From: Nomia melanderi
Lineage: Eukaryota > Arthropoda > Insecta > Hymenoptera > Halictidae
Direction: 5' to 3'
Assembly: GCF_051020985.1 (NCBI RefSeq)
Contig: NW_027475134.1
Coordinates: 806,001-870,000, forward strand
Length of the DNA stretch: 64,000 bases
Below the pieces are notes generated by a model that was not told where the DNA came from, did not search any database, and was given only the letters and a program-made list of their open reading frames with translations. Shown one piece after another: positions 50,577 to 62,115 of the stretch (its first letter is position 1; each line of letters begins with the position of its first letter). A program made the position numbers and the translations under genes.

Positions 50577-53550
50577 GCAGCGGGAACGACCTCGGACCAC
50601 CAGGGGCCGAGAAAATCACCGTCTCATGGGGCCAGATTGTCAGGGACAGGGAAAAATCCAATATATATCTGGTGACATCTCGGGTGCTATTAGAGATAGC
50701 GCAATAAACCAAAGTGCATTGTCTGCAGGAGGCCCTGGCGCATAAATCTGTGCCGCGGGATCGACGACGGACCACCAGGGGCCGAGAAAACCACCGACAC
50801 ATGGGGCCGGACACTCAGGGTCAGGAGAAAATCCAATATATATCTGGTGATATCTCGTGTGCTATTAGAGATAGCGCAATAAACCAAAGTGAATTATCTA
50901 TAGGATGCACTGGCGCATGGATCTGTGCAGCGGGATCGACCTCGGACCACCAGGGACCGAGAAAAACATCGACACATGGGGCCGGACTGTCAGGGTCAAG
51001 GAAAAATCCCATAAATATCTTTTGATATCACGGGTGCTATTAGAGATAGCGCAATATACCAAAGTGAATTATCTGCAGGAGGGCCTAGCGTATTAATCTG
51101 AGCAGCGGGGCGACCTCGGACCACCAGGGGCCGAGAAAACCACCGACACATGGGGCCGGACTGTCAGGGTCTGGGAAAAATCCAATATATATCTGGTGAT
51201 ATCTCGAGTGCTATTAGAGATAGCGCAATAAACCAAAGTGAATTATCTGCAGGAGGGCCTAGCGTATTAATCTGAGCAGCAGGAACGACCTCGGACCACC
51301 AGGCGCCGAGAAAATTACAGATATTCGGAATCCGTCACCTAATGTCATGTAAAAATCCAGCATATATCTGGTGACATCTCGGGTGCTCTTACAGATAGCG
51401 CACTAAACCAAAGTGAATTATCTGCAGGGGGCCCTGGCGCATGAATATGTGCAGCGGGAACGACCTCGGACCACCAGAGGCCGTGAAAACCAGCGTCTCA
51501 TGGGGCCGGACACTCAGGGTCAGGGAAAAATCCAATATATATCTGGTGATATCTCGGGTGCTATTACAGATAGCGCAATAAATCAAAGTGCACTGTCTGT
51601 AGGAGGCCCTGGCGCATGAATCTGGGCTGCGGGAACGACCTCGGACCACCAGGGGCCGAGAAAACCACCGTCTCATGGGGCCGGACACTCAGGGTCAGGG
51701 AAAAATCCAATATATATCTGGTGATATCTCGGTTGCTATTAGAGGTAGCGCAATAAACCAAAGTCAATTATCTGCAGGAGGCCCTGGCGCATGAATCTGT
51801 GCAGCGGGAACGACTTCGGTCCACCAGGGGCCGAGAAAACCACCGTCTCATGGAGCCGGACCCTCAGGGTCAGGGAAAAATCCAATATATATCTGGTGAT
51901 ATCTCGGGTGATATTACAGATAGCCCAATAAATCAAAGTGCATTGTCTGTAGGAGGCCCTGGCGCATGAATCTGTGCAGCGGGAACGACCTCGGACCACC
52001 AGGGGCCGAGAAAATCACCGTCTCATGGGGCCAGATTGTCAGGGTCAGGGAAAAATCCAATATATATCTGGTGACATCTCGGGTGCTATTAGAGATAGCG
52101 CAATAAACCAAAGTGCATTGTCTGCAGGAGGCCCTGGCGCATAAATCTGTGCCGCGGGATCGACGACGGACCACCAGGGGCCGAGAAAACCACCGACACA
52201 TGGGGCCGGACACTCAGGGTCAGGAGAAAATCCAATATATATCTGGTGATATCTCGAGTGCTATTAGAGATAGCGCAATAAACCAAAGTGAATTATCTAT
52301 AGGATGAACTGGCGCATGGATCTGTGCAGCGGGATCGACCTCGGACCACCAGGGACCGAGAAAAACATCGACACATGGGGCCGGACTGTCAGGGTCAAGG
52401 AAAAATCCAATATATATCTTTTGATATCACGGGTGCTATTAGAGATAGCGCAATATACCAAAGTGAATTATCTGCAGGAGGGCCTAGCGTATTAATCTGA
52501 GCAGCGGGAACGACCTCGGACCACCAGGGGCCGAGAAAACCACCGACACATGGGGCCGGACTGTCAGGGTCTGGGAAAAATCCAATATATATCTGGTGAT
52601 ATCTCGAGTGCTATTAGAGATAGCGCAATAAACCAAAGTGAATTATCTGCAGGAGGGCCTAGCGTATTAATCTGAGCAGCAGGAACGACCTCGGACCACC
52701 AGGCGCCGAGAAAATTACAGATATTCGGAATCCGTCACCTAATGTCATGTAAAAATCCAGCATATATCTGGTGACATCTCGGGTGCTCTTACAGATAGCG
52801 CACTAAACCAAAGTGAATTATCTGCAGGGGGCCCTGGCGCATGAATATGTGCAGCGGGAACGACCTCGGACCACCAGGGGCCGAGAAAACTACCGTCTCA
52901 TGGGGCCGGTCACTCAGGGTCAGTGAAAAATCCAATATATATCTGCTGATATCTCGGGTGCTATTAGAGATAGCGCAATAAATCAAAGTGCATTGTCTGT
53001 AGCAGGCCCTGGCGCATGAATCTGTGCAGCGGGAACGACCTCGGACCACCAGGGGCCGAGAAAACCAGAGTCTCATGGGGCCGGACACTCAGGGTCAGTG
53101 AAAAATCCAATATATATGTGGTGATATCTCGGGTGCTATTACAGATAGCGCAATAAATCAAAGTGAATTATCTGCAGTAGGCCCTGGCGTATGAAACTGT
53201 GCAGCGGGAACGACCTCGGACCACCAGGGGCCGAGAAAACTACCGTCTCATGGGGCCGGTCACTCAGGGTCAGTGAAAAATCCAATATATATCTGCTGAT
53301 ATCTCGGGTGCTATTACAGATAGCGCAATAAATCAAAGTGCATTGTCTGTAGGAGGCCCTGGCGCATGAATCTGTGCAGCGGGAACGACCTCGGACCACC
53401 AGGGGCAGAGAAAACCACAGTCTCATGGGGCCAGACACTCAGGGTCAGTGAAAAATCCAATATATATCTGCTGATATCTCGGGTGCTATTACAGATAGCG
53501 CAATAAATCAAAGTGCATTGTCTGTAGGAGGCCCTGGCGCATGAATCTGT
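50577..53550. repeat. 17-mer HOR, copy 1 (2974 bp)
   Basis: Seventeen monomers, one of them 174 bp (GCGGGGCGACC near 51109, one A lost). The order is g-c-X-a-V-d-e-f-g-c-X-a-V, then d/F1 hybrids and F1 monomers with CTCTCATTTTC-free F1 cores, GTAGCAGGCC and CTGCAGTAGGCC. Private markers TCCCATAAATATC and CTCGTGTGC recur 2974 bp later. Confidence 0.88.
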
Positions 53551-56500
53551 GCAGCGGGAACGACCTCGGACCACCAGGGGCCGAGAAAATCACCGTCTCA
53601 TGGGGCCAGATTGTCAGGGACAGGGAAAAATCCAATATATATCTGGTGACATCTCGGGTGCTATTAGAGATAGCGCAATAAACCAAAGTGCATTGTCTGC
53701 AGGAGGCCCTGGCGCATAAATCTGTGCCGCGGGATCGACGACGGACCACCAGGGGCCGAGAAAACCACCGACACATGGGGCCGGACACTCAGGGTCAGGA
53801 GAAAATCCAATATATATCTGGTGATATCTCGTGTGCTATTAGAGATAGCGCAATAAACCAAAGTGAATTATCTATAGGATGCAATGGCGCATGGATCTGT
53901 GCAGCGGGATCGACCTCGGACCACCAGGGACCGAGAAAAACATCGACACATGGGGCCGGACTGTCAGGGTCAAGGAAAAATCCCATAAATATCTTTTGAT
54001 ATCACGGGTGCTATTAGAGATAGCGCAATATACCAAAGTGAATTATCTGCAGGAGGGCCTAGCGTATTAATCTGAGCAGCGGGGCGACCTCGGACCACCA
54101 GGGGCCGAGAAAACCACCGACACATGGGGCCGGACTGTCAGGGTCTGGGAAAAATCCAATATATATCTGGTGATATCTCGAGTGCTATTAGAGATAGCGC
54201 AATAAACCAAAGTGAATTATCTGCAGGAGGGCCTAGCGTATTAATCTGAGCAGCAGGAACGACCTCGGACCACCAGGCGCCGAGAAAATTACAGATATTC
54301 GGAATCCGTCACCTAATGTCATGTAAAAATCCAGCATATATCTGGTGACATCTCGGGTGCTCTTACAGATAGCGCACTAAACCAAAGTGAATTATCTGCA
54401 GGGGGCCCTGGCGCATGAATATGTGCAGCGGGAACGACCTCGGACCACCAGAGGCCGTGAAAACCAGCGTCTCATGGGGCCGGACACTCAGGGTCAGGGA
54501 AAAATCCAATATATATCTGGTGATATCTCGGGTGCTATTACAGATAGCGCAATAAATCAAAGTGCACTGTCTGTAGGAGGCCCTGGCGCATGAATCTGGG
54601 CTGCGGGAACGACCTCGGACCACCAGGGGCCGAGAAAACCACCGTCTCATGGGGCCGGACACTCAGGGTCAGGGAAAAATCCAATATATATCTGGTGATA
54701 TCTCGGTTGCTATTAGAGGTAGCGCAATAAACCAAAGTCAATTATCTGCAGGAGGCCCTGGCGCATGAATCTGTGCAGCGGGAACGACTTCGGTCCACCA
54801 GGGGCCGAGAAAACCACCGTCTCATGGAGCCGGACCCTCAGGGTCAGGGAAAAATCCAATATATATCTGGTGATATCTCGGGTGATATTACAGATAGCCC
54901 AATAAATCAAAGTGCATTGTCTGTAGGAGGCCCTGGCGCATGAATCTGTGCAGCGGGAACGACCTCGGACCACCAGGGGCCGAGAAAATCACCGTCTCAT
55001 GGGGCCAGATTGTCAGGGTCAGGGAAAAATCCAATATATATCTGGTGACATCTCGGGTGCTATTAGAGATAGCGCAATAAACCAAAGTGCATTGTCTGCA
55101 GGAGGCCCTGGCGCATAAATCTGTGCCGCGGGATCGACGACGGACCACCAGGGGCCGAGAAAACCACCGACACATGGGGCCGGACACTCAGGGTCAGGAG
55201 AAAATCCAATATATATCTGGTGATATCTCGAGTGCTATTAGAGATAGCGCAATAAACCAAAGTGAATTATCTATAGGATGAACTGGCGCATGGATCTGTG
55301 CAGCGGGATCGACCTCGGACCACCAGGGACCGAGAAAAACATCGACACATGGGGCCGGACTGTCAGGGTCAAGGAAAAATCCAATATATATCTTTTGATA
55401 TCACGGGTGCTATTAGAGATAGCGCAATATACCAAAGTGAATTATCTGCAGGAGGGCCTAGCGTATTAATCTGAGCAGCGGGAACGACCTCGGACCACCA
55501 GGGGCCGAGAAAACCACCGACACATGGGGCCGGACTGTCAGGGTCTGGGAAAAATCCAATATATATCTGGTGATATCTCGAGTGCTATTAGAGATAGCGC
55601 AATAAACCAAAGTGAATTATCTGCAGGAGGGCCTAGCGTATTAATCTGAGCAGCAGGAACGACCTCGGACCACCAGGCGCCGAGAAAATTACAGATATTC
55701 GGAATCCGTCACCTAATGCCATGTAAAAATCCAGCATATATCTGGTGACATCTCGGGTGCTCTTACAGATAGCGCACTAAACCAAAGTGAATTATCTGCA
55801 GGGGGCCCTGGCGCATGAATATGTGCAGCGGGAACGACCTCGGACCACCAGGGGCCGAGAAAACTACCGTCTCATGGGGCCGGTCACTCAGGGTCAGTGA
55901 AAAATCCAATATATATCTGCTGATATCTCGGGTGCTATTACAGATAGCGCAATAAATCAAAGTGCATTGTCTGTAGGAGGCCCTGGCGCATGAATCTGTG
56001 CAGCGGGAACGACCTCGGACCACCAGGGGCAGAGAAAACCACAGTCTCATGGGGCCAGACACTCAGGGTCAGTGAAAAATCCAATATATATCTGCTGATA
56101 TCTCGGGTGCTATTACAGATAGCGCAATAAATCAAAGTGCATTGTCTGTAGGAGGCCCTGGCGCATGAACCTGTGCAGCGGGAACGACCTCGGACCTCCA
56201 GGGGCCGAGAAAACCACCGTCACATGGGGCCGGACACTCAGGGTCAGGGGAAAATCCAATATATATCTGGTGATATCTCGGGTGCTATTAGAGATAGCGC
56301 AATAAATCAAAGTGCATTGTATGTAGGAGGCCCTGGCGCATGAATCTGTGCAGCGGGAACGACCTCGGACCATCAGGGGCCGAAAAAACCACAGTCTCAT
56401 GGGGCCGGACACTCAGGGTCAGTGAAAAATCCAATATATATCTGGTGATATCTCGGCTGCTATTACAGATAGCGCAATAAATCAAAGTGCATTGTCTGTA

Positions 56501-57400
56501 GGAGGCCCTGGCGCATGAATCTGTGCAGCGGGAACGACCTCGGACCACCATGGGCGAGACCACCACCTTCTCATGGGGCCGGACACTCAGGGTCAGGGAA
56601 AAATCCAATATATATCTGGTGATATCTCGGGTGCTATTAGAGATAGCGCAATAAATCAAAGTGCACTACCTGTAGGAGGCCCTGGCGCATGAATCTTTGC
56701 AGCGGAAACGTCCTCGGACCTCCAGGGGCCGAGACAACGACCGTCTCATGGGGCCGGACACTCAGGGTCAGGGTAAAATCCAATATATATCTGGTGATAT
56801 CTCGGGTGCTATTAGAGATAGCGCAATAAACCAAAGTGAATTATCTGCAGGAGGCCCTGGCGCATGAATCTGTGCAACGGGAACGACCTCGGACCACCAG
56901 GGGCCGAGAAAACCACAGTCTCATGGGGCCGGACACTCAGGGTCAGTGAAAAATCCAATATATATCTGCTGATATCTCGGGTGCTATTACAGATAGCGCA
57001 ATAAATCAAAGTGCATTGTCTGTAGGAGGCCCTGGCGCATGAATCTGTGCAACGGGAACGACCTCGGACCACCAGGGGCCGAGAAAACCACAGTCTCATG
57101 GGGCCGGACACTCAGGGTCAGGGGAAAATCCAATATATATCTGGTGATATCTCGGGTGCTAATAGAGATAGCGCAATAAACGAAAGTGCATTGTCTGTAG
57201 GAGGCCCTGCCGCATGAATCTGTGCAGCGGGAACGACCTCGGAACACCAGGGACCGAGAAAACCACCGTCTCATGGGGCCGGATACTCAGGGTCAGGGGA
57301 AAATCCAATATATATCTGGTGATATCTCGGGTGCTATTACAGATAGGGCAATAAATCAAAGTGCATTGTCTGTAGGAGGCCCTTGCGCATGAATCTGTGC
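53551..57400. repeat. 17-mer HOR, copy 2, with two monomers deleted and an F1 extension
   Basis: Collinear with copy 1 at 2974 bp to about 55938, including the 174-bp monomer near 54081. It then continues at an offset of 2624 bp, so two monomers (350 bp) are missing. From about 56100 it runs into F1 monomers including a 174-bp copy (TGGGCGAGACC near 56555) and a monomer with GCTAATAGAG. Confidence 0.83.
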
Positions 57401-57718
57401 AGCGGGACCGACCTCGGACGACCAGGGGCCGAGAAAACCACAGTCTCATGGGGCCGGTCACTCAGGGTCAGGGGAAAATCCAATATATATCTGGTGATAT
57501 CTCGGGTGCTATTACAGATAGCGCAATAAATCAAAGTGCATTGTCTGTAGGAGGCCCTGGCGCATGAATCTGTGCAACGGGAACGACCTCGGACCACCAG
57601 GGGCCGAGAAAACCACAGTCTCATGGGGCCGGACACTCAGGGTCAGGGGAAAATCCAATATATATCTGGTGATATCTCGGGTGCTATTAGAGATAGCGCA
57701 ATAAATCAAAGTGCATTG

Positions 57719-60700
57719 TCTGTAGGAGGCCCTGGCGCATGAATCTGTGCAGCGGGAACGACTTCGGTCCACCAGGGGCCGAGAAAACCACCGTCTCATG
57801 GAGCCGGACCCTCAGGGTCAGGGAAAAATCCAATATATATCTGGTGATATCTCGGGTGATATTACAGATAGCCCAATAAATCAAAGTGCATTGTCTGTAG
57901 GAGGCCCTGGCGCATGAATCTGTGCAGCGGGAACGACCTCGGACCACCAGGGGCCGAGAAAATCACCGTCTCATGGGGCCAGATTGTCAGGGTCAGGGAA
58001 AAATCCAATATATATCTGGTGACATCTCGGGTGCTATTAGAGATAGCGCAATAAACCAAAGTGCATTGTCTGCAGGAGGCCCTGGCGCATAAATCTGTGC
58101 CGCGGGATCGACGACGGACCACCAGGGGCCGAGAAAACCACCGACACATGGGGCCGGACACTCAGGGTCAGGAGAAAATCCAATATATATCTGGTGATAT
58201 CTCGAGTGCTATTAGAGATAGCGCAATAAACCAAAGTGAATTATCTATAGGATGAACTGGCGCATGGATCTGTGCAGCGGGATCGACCTCGGACCACCAG
58301 GGACCGAGAAAAACATCGACACATGGGGCCGGACTGTCAGGGTCAAGGAAAAATCCAATATATATCTTTTGATATCACGGGTGCTATTAGAGATAGCGCA
58401 ATATACCAAAGTGAATTATCTGCAGGAGGGCCTAGCGTATTAATCTGAGCAGCGGGAACGACCTCGGACCACCAGGGGCCGAGAAAACCACCGACACATG
58501 GGGCCGGACTGTCGGGGTCTGGGAAAAATCCAATATATATCTGGTGATATCTCGAGTGCTATTAGAGATAGCGCAATAAACCAAAGTGAATTATCTGCAG
58601 GAGGGCCTAGCGTATTAATCTGAGCAGCAGGAACGACCTCGGACCACCAGGCGCCGAGAAAATTACAGATATTCGGAATCCGTCACCTAATGCCATGTAA
58701 AAATCCAGCATATATCTGGTGACATCTCGGGTGCTCTTACAGATAGCGCACTAAACCAAAGTGAATTATCTGCAGGGGGCCCTGGCGCATGAATATGTGC
58801 AGCGGGAACGACCTCGGACCACCAGGGGCCGAGAAAACTACCGTCTCATGGGGCCGGTCACTCAGGGTCAGTGAAAAATCCAATATATATCTGCTGATAT
58901 CTCGGGTGCTATTAGAGATAGCGCAATAAATCAAAGTGCATTGTCTGTAGCAGGCCCTGGCGCATGAATCTGTGCAGCGGGAACGACCTCGGACCACCAG
59001 GGGCCGAGAAAACCAGAGTCTCATGGGGCCGGACACTCAGGGTCAGTGAAAAATCCAATATATATGTGGTGATATCTCGGGTGCTATTACAGATAGCGCA
59101 ATAAATCAAAGTGAATTATCTGCAGTAGGCCCTGGCGTATGAAACTGTGCAGCGGGAACGACCTCGGACCACCAGGGGCCGAGAAAACTACCGTCTCATG
59201 GGGCCGGTCACTCAGGGTCAGTGAAAAATCCAATATATATCTGCTGATATCTCGGGTGCTATTACAGATAGCGCAATAAATCAAAGTGCATTGTCTGTAG
59301 GAGGCCCTGGCGCATGAATCTGTGCAGCGGGAACGACCTCGGACCACCAGGGGCAGAGAAAACCACAGTCTCATGGGGCCAGACACTCAGGGTCAGTGAA
59401 AAATCCAATATATATCTGCTGATATCTCGGGTGCTATTACAGATAGCGCAATAAATCAAAGTGCATTGTCTGTAGGAGGCCCTGGCGCATGAACCTGTGC
59501 AGCGGGAACGACCTCGGACCTCCAGGGGCCGAGAAAACCACCGTCACATGGGGCCGGACACTCAGGGTCAGGGGAAAATCCAATATATATCTGGTGATAT
59601 CTCGGGTGCTATTAGAGATAGCGCAATAAATCAAAGTGCATTGTATGTAGGAGGCCCTGGCGCATGAATCTGTGCAGCGGGAACGACCTCGGACCATCAG
59701 GGGCCGAAAAAACCACAGTCTCATGGGGCCGGACACTCAGGGTCAGTGAAAAATCCAATATATATCTGGTGATATCTCGGCTGCTATTACAGATAGCGCA
59801 ATAAATCAAAGTGCATTGTCTGTAGGAGGCCCTGGCGCATGAATCTGTGCAGCGGGAACGACCTCGGACCACCATGGGCGAGACCACCACCTTCTCATGG
59901 GGCCGGACACTCAGGGTCAGGGAAAAATCCAATATATATCTGGTGATATCTCGGGTGCTATTAGAGATAGCGCAATAAATCAAAGTGCACTACCTGTAGG
60001 AGGCCCTGGCGCATGAATCTTTGCAGCGGAAACGTCCTCGGACCTCCAGGGGCCGAGACAACGACCGTCTCATGGGGCCGGACACTCAGGGTCAGGGTAA
60101 AATCCAATATATATCTGGTGATATCTCGGGTGCTATTAGAGATAGCGCAATAAACCAAAGTGAATTATCTGCAGGAGGCCCTGGCGCATGAATCTGTGCA
60201 ACGGGAACGACCTCGGACCACCAGGGGCCGAGAAAACCACAGTCTCATGGGGCCGGACACTCAGGGTCAGTGAAAAATCCAATATATATCTGCTGATATC
60301 TCGGGTGCTATTACAGATAGCGCAATAAATCAAAGTGCATTGTCTGTAGGAGGCCCTGGCGCATGAATCTGTGCAACGGGAACGACCTCGGACCACCAGG
60401 GGCCGAGAAAACCACAGTCTCATGGGGCCGGACACTCAGGGTCAGGGGAAAATCCAATATATATCTGGTGATATCTCGGGTGCTAATAGAGATAGCGCAA
60501 TAAACGAAAGTGCATTGTCTGTAGGAGGCCCTGCCGCATGAATCTGTGCAGCGGGAACGACCTCGGAACACCAGGGACCGAGAAAACCACCGTCTCATGG
60601 GGCCGGATACTCAGGGTCAGGGGAAAATCCAATATATATCTGGTGATATCTCGGGTGCTATTACAGATAGGGCAATAAATCAAAGTGCATTGTCTGTAGG

Positions 60701-60730
60701 AGGCCCTTGCGCATGAATCTGTGCAGCGGG
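57719..60730. repeat. 17-mer HOR, third related unit
   Basis: 57719-58960 matches 54745 onward at 2974 bp. 58737-59440 matches 52789-53490 at 5948 bp and so keeps the two monomers missing from copy 2. 59184-60730 matches 55860-57400 at 3324 bp. The unit therefore descends from the undeleted form and was not copied from its direct neighbour. Confidence 0.82.
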
Positions 60731-61010
60731 AACGACCTCGGACGACCAGGGGCCGAGAAAACCACAGTCTCATGGGGCCGGACACTCAGGGTCAGGGTAA
60801 AATGCAATATATATCTGGTGATATCTCGGGTGCTATTACAGATAGCGCAATAAATCAAAGTGCATTGTCTGTAGGAGGCCCTGGCGCATGAATCTGTGCA
60901 GCGGGAACGACCTCGGACCACCAGGGGCCGAAAAAACCACAGTCTCATGGGGCCGGTCACTCAGGGTCAGGGGAAAATCCAATATATATCTGGTGATATC
61001 TCGGGTGCTA

Positions 61011-61185
61011 TTACAGATAGCGCAATAAATCAAAGTGCATTGTCTGTAGGAGGCCCTGGCGCATGAATCTGTGCAACGGGAACGACCTCGGACCACCAGG
61101 GGCCGAGAAAACCACAGTCTCATGGGGCCGGACACTCAGGGTCAGGGAAAAATCCAATATATATCTGGTGATATCTCGGGTGCTA
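61011..61185. repeat. Representative family-1 monomer with internal layout
   Basis: A clean 175-bp F1 copy, taken from the T of TTACAG to the next equivalent T. In order it holds the conserved ATAGCGCAATAAA segment, a variable segment TGCATTGTCTGTAGG, GGCGCATGAATCTG, a CG-rich stretch with CGACCTCGG and CCACCAGGGG, CTCATGGGGCCGG, two adjacent TCAGGG hexamers (61136-61147), an A-rich run, and the AT-rich dyad (61161-61174) with an EcoRV site GATATC (61170-61175). A representative monomer of this kind is about 53% G+C with nine CpG dinucleotides. EcoRV is expected to cut almost every monomer. The exceptions are monomers reading GACATC or GATATA at this site. Confidence 0.95.
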
Positions 61186-61198
61186 TTAGAGATAGCGC
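61161..61198. other. Paired dyad symmetry (two potential hairpins), example copy
   Basis: Two short inverted repeats lie side by side in nearly every monomer. The first is ATATC-TGGT-GATAT (61161-61174). The second is GTGCTAT-TAGAG-ATAGCGC (61180-61186 pairing with 61192-61198), a 7-bp stem with one G-T pair. Across the array the loop of the first changes (TGGT, TGCT, TGTT, TTTT, TGGC) while its arms mostly stay. At 266-284 the copy has a perfect 7-bp stem, ATATATC/GATATAT. Short dyads that can extrude as cruciforms have been proposed as a feature of centromeric satellites lacking CENP-B boxes. A function here is inference. Confidence 0.6.
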
Positions 61199-62115
61199 AA
61201 TAAATCAAAGTGCATTGTCTGTAGGAGGCCCTGGCGCATGAATCTGTGCAACGGGAACGACCTCGGACCACCAGGGGCCGAGAAAACCACAGTCTCATGG
61301 GGCCGGACACTCAGGGTCAGGGGAAAATCCAATATATATCTGGTGATATCTCGGGTGCTATTAGAGATAGCGCAATAAACGAAAGTGCATTGTCTGTAGG
61401 AGGCCCTGGCGCATGAATCTGTGCAGCGGGAACGACCTCGGACCACCAGGGGCCGAAAAAACCACTGTCTCATGGGACCGGACACTCAGGGTCAGGGTAA
61501 AATCCAATATATATCTGGCGATATCTCGGGTGCTAATAGAGATAGCGCAATAAACGAAAGTGCATTGTCTGTAGGAGGCCCTGCCGCATGAATCTGTGCA
61601 GCGGGAACGACCTCGGAACACCAGGGACCGAGAAAACCACCGTCTCATGGGGCCGGATACTCAGGGTCAGGGGAAAATCCAATATATATCTGGTGATATC
61701 TCGGGTGCTATTACAGATAGGGCAATAAATCAAAGTGCATTGTCTGTAGGAGGCCCTTGCGCATGAATCTGTGCAGCGGGAACGACCTCGGACGACCAGG
61801 GGCCGAGAAAACCACAGTCTCATGGGGCCGGACACTCAGGGTCAGGGTAAAATGCAATATATATCTGGTGATATCTCGGGTGCTATTACAGATAGCGCAA
61901 TAAATCAAAGTGCATTGTCTGTAGGAGGCCCTGGCGCATGAATCTGTGCAGCGGGAACGACCTCGGACCACCAGGGGCCGAAAAAACCACAGTCTCATGG
62001 GGCCGGTCACTCAGGGTCAGGGGAAAATCCAATATATATCTGGTGATATCTCGGGTGCTATTACAGATAGCGCAATAAATCAAAGTGCATTGTCTGTAGG
62101 AGGCCCTGGCGCATG

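Larger units (their letters stand above)
60485..62115. repeat. 6-mer (1050-bp) tandem duplication in F1
   Basis: 60485-61065 recurs at 61535-62115, including the GCTAATAGAG monomer, the CCTGCCGCATG variant, GGATACTCAGGG, GATAGGGCAATAA and CCCTTGCGCATG. The period is preserved exactly at six monomers. Confidence 0.85.

Noticed and set aside
61040..61100. Pol III A and B boxes (TGGCGCATG... and GGGATCGACC...)
   Set aside because: The A-box-like match breaks after seven bases, the B-box-like match has two or more mismatches in ordinary monomers, and no suitable T-run terminator lies downstream on the plus strand. Transcription cannot be claimed.
61085..61150. G-quadruplex from GGGG and GGG runs
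   Set aside because: The intervening loops in a typical monomer are about 21 and 11 nt, too long for a canonical quadruplex.
61040..61200. Hammerhead ribozyme as in newt satellite transcripts
   Set aside because: The conserved CTGATGA and GAAA core elements are not arranged correctly on either strand.
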